From: Theocolax elegans
Taxonomy: Eukaryota; Arthropoda; Insecta; Hymenoptera; Cerocephalidae
DNA length: 64,000 bases
Assembly (NCBI GenBank): GCA_026168455.1
Contig: CM047431.1
Location: forward strand, 45,573,466-45,637,465
Direction: 5' to 3'
Numbering within the stretch: position 1 is the stretch's first letter; every line of letters begins with the position of its first letter. Under the pieces are notes generated by a model, which made no database searches, was not told the origin of the DNA, and saw only the letters and a list, made by a program, of their open reading frames with translations. Of the stretch, positions 45,690 to 57,353 are shown piece by piece. Position numbers and translations under genes: made by a program.

Positions 45690-47403
45690 ATTTGACTGTC
45701 ATATCAATACTGAAGTTGTTTTCACGTATTACAGCAGTTAAATATATATTTATATATGTATTAAAAGGTATCGATGCAGCTGCTGTAACTATATCTGAAA
45801 AGAATCAACTTAAATCGCATTCGAATGTTCCAATAATTGTTGAACATGATGATATAAAAATGTACGTAGAAACTGGACATGTAAGTCCTATCGAAGCATG
45901 TTGTCGAATATTAAAATTTGTATAAAAAAGTCTTTGTATAAAAAAGTCATACATTTATTGAATGCCTGTACATCTTCCTACTCAGCAAAGTGTGCTAAAA
46001 CATAATGATCCGTAAGAAATTAATGTAGATAACATGATAAATTAAATTACAGTGCTTTTAAGATGCAAGACAATGTTAGTGTAGTGAAATTCCTAAATAC
46101 TGTACTTTTAAAATCAAGGATGCAAATGGTAAAGAAAAATCGTTATTGGGGAAAAAAATGTATGTACTCTAACTATACTATAAAGGTACTTACGGTTCTG
46201 TATTTGGAAAAAAACAGTTTAGAAAAGCAATACATTTCACTATTTTATCTTCTAGAAATGACGATATTGATGAAATTAATAATAAAGTAGTAATTGTATT
46301 AAATTCGAATACTGAAAGAATATATACAAGTATTGACAGTGTAGAAAATTGTAACAATGGTTCGCTGAATAAATCTTAATAACCAGATTAATTAAGTACG
46401 CTGTGTCCATTATCATTACCTCCGCATGAATTGCAGTTAAGACAATATTCTACTGTTATGCTAATTAGAAATTTAAGCATAGATGAAGGTCTATGTAACG
46501 GAACAAGATTTTTAATACTAAATATGATTGATAATGTTTTATTATTGTATATATCGTAACCAGTCTCCATGGTGTTAATCTTGAAAACTTATATGCGATC
46601 TGACCGAGGTAAAGGAAAAAAAATCTTAATAAGACAGATTTTTTTAATATAAGCAACGTTTCGTTGGCGTGGTCTGCCAACCTATTTAGGCTATTTATTA
46701 GACACAAAAAAACAAAATTACAATTGAAAACACACATATGAAAATACACTGACAATAGAAGATTTTGTACCTTGAATCGGATTATCGATGCGTCAAATGA
46801 TCTGTTAAATTTTGTGTACTTCGTCGTGTTTATATATGTAGTGACTGTAAACACAGTAAACATCAAACGTTTGTTAATTAGGCATTTAAATTTCTAAGAA
46901 CTGGCAAACAAGTGGTATTTAAAAATTTAATATCTTCTTTCTTGTTGATATTATTACTATCAATTTTGATATGTATCATTTTAGAAATCAATTTGTTGTA
47001 ATTACATTCGCTATCAACAATTAAGATTTTTTCCTTTGCCTCCGTCAGATCGCATATAAGTTTTCAAGATGATGTTTTATCTTGTGAAATTTTAACAGGT
47101 GATAAAGTAGGTACTATAGTATTTTTAAGTAGAATCACATTATATACCGAAAATGATTATCCATTTACATTTAAACGACGCCAATTTCCAATTTAACTTG
47201 CTTTCGCTTTAACTATCAATAAATGTCAAGGCCAAACATTTAAAAAAATTAGTTTTGACTTACGTAAAGATTTATTTTCTCATGGTCAATTATATGTTGC
47301 TCTTTCTCGAGTACGGTCATGGGATGGATTTAAATTTTATTTTAATAATGAATCTAATCTACAAACAATTAAAAATTATGTTTACAAAGAACTTTATGCT
47401 TGA
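45690..47403 (+). pseudogene. Second Helitron remnant (Tyr region and helicase end)
   Basis: 45720-45920 carries the Rep tyrosine-region pattern (AVKYIFIYVLKGIDAAAVTI, then HVSPIEACCRILKF). Near 45960 comes MPVHLPTQQSVLKHNDP. Near 46420-46540 the helicase reads PPHELQLRQYSTVMLIRNL then SIDEGLCNGTRFLIL. After the MITE at 46580-47068 it continues CEILTGDKVGTIVFLSRITL, FTFKRRQFPI, a stop codon, LAFALTINKCQGQTFK and [16 protein letters not shown], ending at 47403. Helicase motif I is not visible. It is divergent from the Helitron at 24-34 kb and is on the opposite strand. Confidence 0.82.
46580..47068. mobile_element. 489-bp MITE with about 48-bp TIRs
   Basis: The left end CTTGAAAACTTATATGCGAT and the right end ATCGCATATAAGTTTTCAAG are perfect reverse complements for the first 25 bases and match, with small indels, to about 48 bases (through AAAGGAAAAAAAATCTTAA). 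It lies inside the second Helitron's helicase gene. Flanks are AT on both sides; a 2-bp target duplication is possible. No coding. Confidence 0.87.
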
Positions 47404-47792
47404 TGCGAATTATTACTAATACAATAAAAAAAATGATAATGATATATTGTACAATGCAAATTTTATTTTCTTTTAAAATTACATTTATAATTTAAATTTA
47501 TTTAAATATATATTATTTTGCTGCGGGCGCCCAAAGAAAGTATGATTGACATTTAGCCACTATATAAGGGCAAGTATAAATTTATGGTACCGTGACAAAT
47601 GATGTTCAGTATTTCATAGAAATGAATATAAAATAAATAATGTTAAATTTATTATATGATAATTATAAATTATGTATAGAATTTATTTTGTTTTGTCGAC
47701 GGACTTGAATTTGAAATTTGTAGACATTTTTCGTTTGTACATGTAACTGACTTGTGACAGACATTTTCCCATAAATTGATTTTATGTTGATC

Positions 47793-48794
47793 ATACCCAA
47801 GTGAAAAAAATTTATAAATTTTTTATAAAAATTTTATAAAATACATTTTATATAGTTTTTATAAAGAATTGGCCATATAAAAATTGTATAAAAAATACAC
47901 TTTATAAAATTTTTATAAAAAATATATAGAAGGACTGTTTAAAAACTAAATTAAACGTTTCAAATGAGCTGCACCATCCTGCAGTAACGGATAAAAAAAT
48001 TTCGATGGCACGACCGAGAGGTTATGGACACCAAAAATATTAGTATTTGAGCGCGACGAAGAATTACTGCTGTCACCGACGATATTGATAAAAAAGTCCA
48101 CATATTATTATTATTGATAAAGAAGTTTCTCCTTCGATTTGGCTGAAAGTTTTGAACGCCTTCTTGCTTTTTTCGAAGTTGTTGCATCCGGCGGACTCTT
48201 TAACATCGACTTGGACATCGTGAAGGTTAGACGGGCTCTGACCAAATGTTTTGTTCTGTGGTTGTCAAGACAGTTTTCACCTTTTTCATTAGCAACCAAA
48301 GAAAAAATTGAATATTGACTTGACAACCACAGAACAAAACATTTGGTCAGAGCCCGTCTAACCTTCACGATGTCCAAGTCGATTTTAAGAGTCCGCCGGA
48401 TGCAACAACTTCGAAAAAAGCAAGAAGGCGTTCAAAACTTTCAGCCAAATCGAAGGAGAAACTTCTTTATCAATAATAATAATATGTGGACTTTTTTATC
48501 AATATCGTCGGTGACAGCAGTAATTCTTCGTCGCGCTCAAATACTAATATTATTGGTGTCCATAACCTCTCGGTCGTGCCATCGAAATTTTTTTATCCGT
48601 TACTGCAGGATGGTGCAGCTCATTTGAAACGTTTAATTTAGTTTTTAAACAGTCCTTCTATATATTTTTTATAAAAATTTTATAAAGTGTATTTTTTATA
48701 CAATTTTTATATGGCCAATTCTTTATAAAAACTATATAAAATGTATTTTATAAAATTTTTATAAAAAATTTATAAATTTTTTTCACTTGGGTAT
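47793..48794. mobile_element. 1.0-kb foldback palindrome, arms about 477 bp, loop 49 nt
   Basis: Starts ATACCCAAGTGAAAAAAATT and ends with its reverse complement. The two arms match base for base over most of their length; the loop is 48270-48318. The outer 160 bp of each arm is a TTTATAAAAATTTTATAAA-type AT-rich subterminal repeat. The inner 300 bp is GC-richer and contains mirrored ORFs (minus 48377-48111, plus 48343-48627) with a basic segment such as KKARRRSKLSAKSKEK. I do not recognise the source. Confidence 0.9.
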
Positions 48795-48802
48795 ACTGTA
48801 AT

Positions 48803-49065
48803 ACGTTCCTGCCTCCCGGTGTCAACAAGCTGTTCGCTTCGAAGGACAGCGTATCATGCACGAGGACATCGGTACGAGTTTGGAAAAAGTCGAGAAAATA
48901 ATGCTAGATATGAAGAAACTCAAGAGTTTCTATGAAACATCATTACCCAATTTCATCGTAGACATTCCCACGGACTCGGAATATCAATTAAATGTAAAGG
49001 ATTACAAAAAATTATTTCCACGAACATTTATTTCTTGGAATATTATCGATCTTCCCGAGTCAAAG
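48803..49065 (+). other. Candidate coding exon with strong splice donor
   Basis: An open frame from just after the palindrome to 49065 (RCQQAVRFEGQRIMHEDIG, then VEKIMLDMKKLKSF, PRTFISWNIIDLPESK). It ends in CAAAG|GTAAGA, a near-consensus donor. Composition and helix-like patterning look coding. The 5' border is unclear because the palindrome ends 8 bases upstream of the open frame. The protein family is not recognised. Confidence 0.4.
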
Positions 49066-49860
49066 GTAAGAGGAGAAAAATATTAACACATTTTTTCTCT
49101 TATTTTGACTTTTCGGTGGTCAATGCCACCCTCTTCAGACTGCACAAATTTTATTAACATTAATAGATACATCTTGAAATATATAAAAATGAAAAAAAGA
49201 AAAAATAGAATTTGTAATATTTCTAAGGTTTAGCAGAAATACCATGACAATATAATGAATATTAATGATTAATTGCGACTCGTTTATTATATATTTTACA
49301 AGAGATCTGATGGCGACAATAAATAGAATACGGCGCGATACTTAGCTAAACGTTACCGCTATGATATTCGTTGGCTCTGCCAACCGCCCGGTAGCCGTCG
49401 TGGCTTCAATGATCGGGGCCTTTCGATCTTAACAACGGATGTTTCGCTCAAGGTATTGACTCGTCGGCGGGCGGCAGACAAGAGAGCACGGCTCGTTTCG
49501 TGATCGCTCGTGATCGTTGTATTCGCCAATTTCCACGCCCATTACATAGGCGTGTAAAGTTACCGGTACGAATGATTACGCCATAGGCGTCTAAAACGCT
49601 AATTAATTACATTATAAAATATCGTTACAAATTATAAAATACCTTTAATTATAAATATCGCGATCACCGTACAAATAATTCGTTGTACGTCAATTTGAAA
49701 TTTTTCTTCTTTCTCTTCATTATTGACAAGGAAACGTCAAAATCAGATGTTTATATGACGAATATTGTTATATAGGTAACGTGTACAAATCGTGTTTGCT
49801 TATATACAGTGGTATACCGAAAGAGAACCAATGTTTACAATTTTTTTCTATAAATCGGAA
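49066..49860. other. Spacer, AT-rich then GC-richer; no gene recognised
   Basis: 49066-49300 is AT-rich. 49330-49620 is GC-richer with short repeats (GGCGTGTAAAGTTACC / GGCGTCTAAAACGCT) and may be an LTR or Penelope-like pseudo-LTR. No ORF of note. Confidence 0.35.
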
Positions 49861-49861
49861 T

Positions 49862-50420
49862 ACACTGAAAAAATGGAGTTATTATTATCTGATGATAGTT
49901 CTTACAGTCTTATTAAAAAAAATGGAATGATAAGGGTTTTTTAGGCAAGAAATATAAACCTACACAATTAACACAAACTAATACGTCATTAGCAAATGTC
50001 ACGGATTATCTAAAATCCAAAAGAATTCCTTTAAGACCAATAGTTTTCACAGCGGGATCGCCAACTGAATTTTTATCGAAACAAATACATAAAATTCTTT
50101 CGAATTGTATAAAAAAAACCACATTCACACATAAAAAACAGTTTTGAATTTATAGAAAAATCAAGAATGTAAATGTACCAAATGGATTTAAACTTATTAG
50201 CCTAGATGTTCAATCATTGTTTACAAACGTGGGAAGTACATTAGTAAGAAAGAGCATTTAAAAAAAAGTAATCAAATTACGGAAAAAATGGAAATATCAG
50301 TGAACGAAATAATTTATGCCTCCGATTTTCTAATGAATAATACATTTTTCCAGTTTAACAAAAAATTTTTCAAACATATGGTTTACCAATGTACTGATAG
50401 AAAGAATGATTTGTGGTTAA
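49862..50420 (+). pseudogene. Penelope-like element RT fragment
   Basis: Broken frames give SKRIPLRPIVFTAGSPTEFL, then HKILSNCIKK, then NVPNGFKLISLDVQSLFTNV, and NEIIYASDFLMNNTFFQFNK. These correspond to the RT fingers and first palm motif (SLDVxSLFTNxP pattern) of Penelope-like retroelements, not to LINE or LTR RTs. Several stops and frameshifts occur. Before the expected GTPMGSPLSP-type motif, sequence changes to the 28-bp minisatellite, so the catalytic YxDD and the GIY-YIG endonuclease are absent. Confidence 0.72.
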
Positions 50421-50446
50421 CCCGGCGCGTTAACAGTTCGTCGTTC

Positions 50447-50714
50447 CCCGATAAGAAGGTGCTACCTCGGAATCCGATTATAAAAGGTGCTACCTCGGAA
50501 TCCGGTTATAAAAGGTGCTACCTCGGAGCCCGGTATAAGGTGCTACCTCGAATTATAAAGGTGCTACCTCGGAGCCCGATTGTAAAAGGTGCTACCTCGG
50601 AGTCCGGTTATAAAAGGTACTACCTCGGAGTCCGGTTATAAAAGGTGCTACCTTGGAGTCCGGTTATAAAAGGTGCTAACTCGGAGTCCGGTTATAAAAG
50701 GTGATAACTCAGGA
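50447..50714. repeat. 28-bp minisatellite GTGCTACCTCGGAGTCCGG...
   Basis: About ten units of mostly 28 bp (GTGCTACCTCGGAGTCCGGT followed by TATAAAAG), some shorter (21-26 bp). The last units show an AACTCGG variant. It is preceded by GTTCGTCGTTCCCCGATAAG and followed by about 150 bp that also flank the inverted copy at 62935-63200. Confidence 0.93.
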
Positions 50715-50716
50715 GC

Positions 50717-51300
50717 GAAATTTTAGTCTATGATTTTAAGTTGGTACTACTGCAAGGGTAAGCTCAGCAATAAGATTGACAATTGTTTTTGGCAATTTTA
50801 TAAAAGATTATTTTTATTTATCTATTAGTTATTTATTATTATTTAGTAGTATCTATGCGTATATCGTCAAAAAATTTAAATAAACGTAATTCAGGTAAAG
50901 TTATTATTTAGTTTGAATATATTTTAAACTGTTTCTTTTTATATTTTAATCTCCAAAATAAGAAAATTACGTCGTCATATATATGTACTAAACTTTGATA
51001 ATTTCTTATATAGATTCAATAGATAATCATTGATAAATTATAAAATTATAAATTATACTACTGCAAAAGTTAAAAAACTAATTATGATAAGTAGTAACTG
51101 CAGAAAATACATGGTAAATAATAATTAAGTATGTTTAAACGATAAAAATATAATTAAATGATAATTCAAATTTTAATTTTATTTTTTAATAATAATCTTA
51201 TAATATATAAACGAATAATATTACTTAATTAATTCTAAGTAAAATGTATGATATTCACGTGGTATTAGATTTAATTTTATTAAACTCTCCAAGTCATTCT
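50717..51300. other. Spacer, no gene seen
   Basis: Right flank of the minisatellite (shared, inverted, with 62935-63060 up to about 50880), then AT-rich sequence up to the 3' end of the DUF7869-type gene. Nothing else is supported. Confidence 0.5.
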
Positions 51301-51301
51301 T

Positions 51302-54300
51302 TCACGCTTGCTCCAATTGCAACTTTCTACTGTAGCACCTCATTAATTGCCCGTTATCTATGAACATATTCTGCATGTTGTTAATTGTTTTATTATAATT
51401 TATATAATAATTAATCGAATTCTTCTCTATTTCTATTTCTGATAACTTCGATATGGGCACTTTCTTCCATTGCTTTTTATTATTTATAGCCGAAAAATTA
51501 AAAAAGTTTGTTTGATCCATTTGGTGAACCTTAATTTTTGGTGCAACGACTTTTGCATCTTTTATTATGTTGCACCACTGATCCTGTGTAAAAATTAATT
51601 TGTTTTTTGCAGCACCTTCGATTGTTGAATGTACGCAAACGCCATCATTCTGAGTGTGACCTTTTACCAGATAGCTAATGTTTGAAAAATTTAAAAACAT
51701 TAACAATTTTATCAGATTATTTGCGATTAAATATTAAATATTAAAATAATTTAGATGATATGAAAACAGTATTTTTTGATCCCAGTTCCTAAAATAAGAT
51801 TATACTACCGCATAGCGAACATTTTTTTATATAAAAGAACATCGGCTAACTACGACTTAAGTAAGGCATGTTTAATCATAATTAAATATAAGTATATACA
51901 AGCGTTTGTCTGTAAAATCGGAAAATCGAAACAATAGATTTTCTTTAAAATTTATCTATTAATTTCTAAAGTCATCCCGAATATAAGAGGTTTTTCGATT
52001 TTTTTAAGACAAAAATGGAAAAAGAGCATTTTTAACTGTTTGGCCCACTTTAAAAAATTTCGAATTAAATATGATTATTATTTATAAGTTAAGCTTGTTT
52101 CATGATTTTTTGTGTTTATGAATCAGTGATCGCTTTTTAGTTATCATGACTAATATATTTAAATATTTGAAAACGTTAACGATTATAGCAATGATCTGAA
52201 AACAATTCATTTTTCAAAATTTTATTGTGTTTTGAAGAAAAAAGGTCTTGAGGAAAAAAGGAGAGAAAAAAGAATGATGAAAACCAATAAAAATGTATAA
52301 AAATGCTGTTTTTCAGACTTTTGAATCTTAGTAGCTGTGAAGCATTACTAAAAAAAATAGGGAAAAAAACTCCTTCATCGGGATGATTCAAGAGACGTGT
52401 ACATTAATTTTGAACCGAATCTATTTTTTCGATTTTTTGATTTTCCAGATAATCGCCCACACATTTGTCGTAAAATCTGATTACACGAGTCTCTTTATAG
52501 TTGTATTATGTGAAAACAGAATAAAAAATTAAATTTTGATTTAACTAAATTTACCAGTGTTTAATTGTTATTGCAAACATCAGGACTGCTTTCATATACA
52601 TACTATACAATATGCTATTCCTGTTTTGGCCACCACAATTGTCGGTATAGAATATAAATTTACTGCAACCTTTTTTCACTTTGCTCTTTATATACGCCCA
52701 CACACAGCTGGAACTTTCATTTGCTCCTCGCTTTGCTACAGTTTCATTCCAAATAAAACATTCCCCTTCTTTGGTAGCCAAATCAAATAATGTTAAATTA
52801 TAAATAGACAATTTTCTTTTATAGTAAAAGGCAGAAGAATCTGCACAAGGAGCATTTAATACTTTTTGCAGATCGAAGGTAGCGCAAGAAATAGATGGAT
52901 CAAGCACGGCAGCCTCTTTATCGTTTTTCATACACTTTCGCGCGTATTCTTTATTCTCCAAATGGTTAATTTGAAATTCTTGGGCAATAATCTTATCACT
53001 ATCACATAAATTATTGAACCCAGTACATTGGTCGCACTGATCCTTTTTTGGCCTGTGGAAACCTAAGTTATATTCTCTGCAAAAAATATCGCGATAGTGG
53101 TGTTCAGTAGCAACCTTCACTTGCCCTCGTAACTTCATTTCCTCAATATATTTTGTATACATTTTTTTAATACTTAAGTCATTCGACAGATATTGCCGCT
53201 GAGTTGTTTTTCGGCAATAATGAGATTCAACTCTGTCGAAAAACTCAATATGACGACGTACTGCGTTTGTCAATTCAATACTAATTTTTCTCGGCCGAAA
53301 GTTGTGCCTCCCCCTGGCATCTAGTCCTATGCTTTCACCAGTTAGAGATTGATTCTTTTTTTTATTAATTGTTTCTATCCATTTTTACTTATTCCTGTAA
53401 AAAATAGTAGATCATACACTTAGTATAATTTTTTTTTAAATTCTTATTACGCTTTTTTATCAATGAATTAAGGTTAATAAATCTACTAAATAAAAGAGCA
53501 GCTTTATTTATTAGTTATCTATAGAATAATCTGTTACCTGTATATAAAACTTGCATGAATTTTAAGTAAAAAATAAAAACTGCTATTATTCAATTGCAAC
53601 TACTGAAACCGAAGTAAATCTTTACATTTTACTTTTAATTAATATCAAATTTGTTATTTATTTAAGGTTTTTTAATGTATATAGGAACAATAATAATAAA
53701 TAAATGATAAGCAGACTAATGGAACGAAGCGACAGGTATTGTGATAAGATAGATACATGTTTAATTTTTATTTTTGACTACCCGTACAGCTTGGACATTT
53801 ACCATACTGTTAAGGGTGTAGCAATTTTTTAAAATATTTTTACATTCACATCTTATTATAGATAATCTTGATTAATTGCTTTCTATTACTTTAATTGACT
53901 TTCACACCTTGTGCGTTTTCAGTGCGTTTTTCCGCACGTACTTTGAACAACGAATGCACAAAATCATACTTTTCGTATTAGATTTTTGGCTTATGTATTC
54001 CGATCTCGCTTTACTCGTGCGTAAAAGTCATGCGATCAAAACATTTACTTGACCGCACTTATGGCGTAATTACTTACGCAGACAAATTATACAAAAATTA
54101 TACATAGATCTCGAAGAGATTCACTGTATTTTGAGTTTGTATAACTTCAACATAAAAAACCAGTATAATTGTTGTTTAAATATTATGCGAAAACTTCCGA
54201 ATACGACTAATTTCTTCGAGAGCAGTGGAAAATTTTGCTTGCATACTTAAATGAATTATAAAAGCAGAATAATTTAAACAAATTTATATGCAGTAAAATG

Positions 54301-57300
54301 TAAATGTAAATAGATTAAAAAATACACTCGAAGAAAAACTTGAAAAACCCATAGTTAATGAATACTCTCTTAAATATATTTGTTTATGTTGTAGTATAAC
54401 AGAAGGGGCAGAGTTTGGCCTTCAATAAAAACTCACCAACTGTTATAAAAATACAGAAACAATTTATTAGATTTGTTAAATTTGTTAGAGAGAGAGAGAG
54501 AGAGAGAGACATTCACATCTCATTTCCAACAGTTTAACTTACATGAGATATTCATTATTCAAAACAAATATAATGTTAAATGGATTTAAAAAAATATCTA
54601 TAAAAGAGTATTCAAGTAAATACAATAATTAACTTGAAGAGAAATATTTAGAATAATGGGGTTTACTTACCAAAAATTTTTTTATTTTGCACTGTCAAAA
54701 AAAATTTACGTGTGATTTTTCTCTTTATATTGTTGCCGTGTTTTGCTGGAACTGTTTGAGAAGTAATTATTGACTTGTCAATATAATCCCATTGGCGATT
54801 ATGATTAGCCATTTTCCAAAATTCTGTAAATATCGTTTTCCGTTCTTCAGACGATATGCGGTTTGCACAATTATAACGACAAGTGATACATCCTACATTT
54901 ATTTTTCTTTTATCTACTACTTGACCGTTACTTGTTGCACATCCGAGTCCGTTATTTCTACTTCTCTTCAAAACATTAATTTGACTATTAGCAGAATTGT
55001 TTTTTCTTTTCCTGGTCAAACTTTTATTACGTTCCTTTTGACTATCAGTCAAATGAACTGAAAAAATACCATAATGCTTCGTATCACAATTGGCTTAATG
55101 TAACTATTTAAATATTAACTTTTCCCGAAAATAATAAATGTATAATAAAGTAATAAATAATATTGCATAAAATAATTGAAAAAGTGTAATCATTAATAAA
55201 TCTAACAAACTTCTTTGTAAAATTTCTTTTCACAATAGCATAAATTAAAAAATTAAATAATTGACTTTGCATTAATTATTAACTTAATTTAAAAATAAAC
55301 ATGGAACAGATATTATTTTTATGTTCCCAGATGTGCGTGAAAGCGACCAAAATTATTGAACATTCTAAATCGTTTCAAATTTTTAAACTACAATTTTTTA
55401 TACAAAATATCGAGCAATAAATTTAGATTTAATGATCTACTTTTATTGAAATAATTTATTTCAAATATTAAATGAATTAAAATAATTATAGATTATATAA
55501 AAATCTACTTTTATTGAAAGAATGTTATATTTGTGGTAAATATTTTAAATAAAAACAGATTGTAATAGTTAAGTTTAATAATAAAGAATAATTAAAATTA
55601 TTATCACTAAAAAGGAATACAGTAAGTAATGCATTTTTTAACGATTTTGTTTTAATAAAATTTAAAATTTATATAGTTTTCATGGCAAATTTGTAATAAA
55701 ATTGTATCATTTTTAATTTAACAAAATATAAAAAATGTCAAAGAAACGATATCTTATAAATATTTGGTTTTCAATTTTTGTCCTAATGTTGTAAAAAAAT
55801 ATCAAAATTAAAAATTCAAAAAGATTTAGAATATTTAATAGCTTAGTGCACTTTTAAGCATGTTTATTACTGTAAAAATGAAATTTGTCTCCATTTTATA
55901 TTTTGATTGAACAATAAGCATTGCTTGAAAGTAACAGATTTTTTTTTAATTTTATTTTTTAACCTGCGTTGTGTGACTTTTATTGGTTCAAAACCCTGTC
56001 AAACATAAATTTACATAAAGCGTAAAATTTTTAGTTACAGAAAATATATTTTAACCATCACATTATATTATTTTAATCAATAGTTCATAAAATATTTGAA
56101 GAGTTTATATCATTAACCTTTAGACGGCCGGCATTTGTACTTTAAATTTTAATATTTTTAAAAGAGGTTTTGAAAAATTTGCAAATTGTATTTTTCTGAA
56201 GAAATGTAGTCTAAGGTCCGTAAGTTAGGGCCAAACTAAGTTAAGATGTTGGCGAGTCAGACTCCTTACGCCTAGAGGCGTATCCCTGCCCTCTAAAGGT
56301 TAACTTAGACAATCTACTACCTATTTAAAAAATCGCTCGAACGCACTACTTTCATTACTTTTAAAAAATTGTAGTTTATATTTGCAATGGACACTGCAAA
56401 TTATATTTAAAGAATTTATTATAACTGCACTCACTTTGAGTATTTCGCAAACCTTCAGGAGACACTATTTCTTCTACATCTGAATTAATATTTGTCTTCG
56501 ACAGTATCAGTGAGGTTCCTACAAGTATTATCAAATTTAAGAAATTAAGAAGATTCGTGTACTAGAAAAAACATTTATTATTTATAGATTTACTATAAAT
56601 ATAAATGCGCAAATAGAAAGTACGCAGTAAATAACATTAAACGTGTTAATTATAATAGTTCCACTTTTTTAGATGTGTCATTTTTATTATATAGAAACTA
56701 CATTCAATATTGAGAAATTTCAGCCATTTTTGTGAAATCGTAATCGGGATTGGTCGATCAATTTGACTCAAAATGTACTATATTGTATTATGAAATAAAA
56801 TAAATAACTAAAATTTGAGTCCTGAATGTTATTAGAAAAATGAGGTATTTTATAGTACATTGTATAACATTTATTTATTTTAAAATATAAAAAGCATAAA
56901 TATCGTAAGTTTTACTGACGTAAAAGCAAGATAAAATGCACATATTTACCCCCAAGGTTGCTATCATCATCATTTTCAGTGAAATGTGAAGAAACACTTG
57001 CTGGAATGTAGTCTAATGTTGTAGGTGATGCGACAAAGAATGATTCGTTTAGATTTGATTCTATGTAAGAATTTTCATTTAAATTAGTTTCTCTATATTG
57101 CGACCACTGGGACTCTGAAAATTTTATTGGATTTATTAGTATAATTATTCGTTTCGAGTCCTAATGAGTTAATTATATTGTTTTTTGATGTATTAATTAA
57201 AAAATTAATGCAAAATATCTATGAAAAAATGAATTCAGGTAATAATAATATGATTGAATTAACTAAACTTACGTTTGACTGATGTAGAAGGTGGTACAGT

Positions 57301-57353
57301 GTTGTTTGATATGTCCAAATAACTTACTGAATTATCATAAATTATGAAATTAT
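51302..57353 (-). CDS. DUF7869-type (TDNCGGQNRN) gene, six visible exons
   Basis: Exons, minus strand: 57353-57273, 57114-56950, 56518-56435, 55057-54671, 53394-52555 and 51674-51302 (TGA). All junctions are GT-AG, and phases match through exon 4 and between exons 5 and 6 (TG|C gives the Cys of HCYLVKGHTQNDG). Exon 4 has a Cys cluster (CITCRYNC). Exon 5 has RGRHNFRPRKI, FHRPKKDQCDQCTGF, CATFDLQKVLNAP, YKRKLSIYNL, FIWNETVAKRGANE and YTDNCGGQNRNS. Exon 6 has VKGHTQNDGVCVHSTIE. At the start of exon 5 an A run (53382-53386) appears one base short, creating a TAG; one extra A would restore the conserved frame. Function unknown; DDE-like core, possibly transposon-derived. The initiating exon is not found. 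Exons 1-2 are duplicated upstream at 59808-59728 and 59570-59406. Confidence 0.85.
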
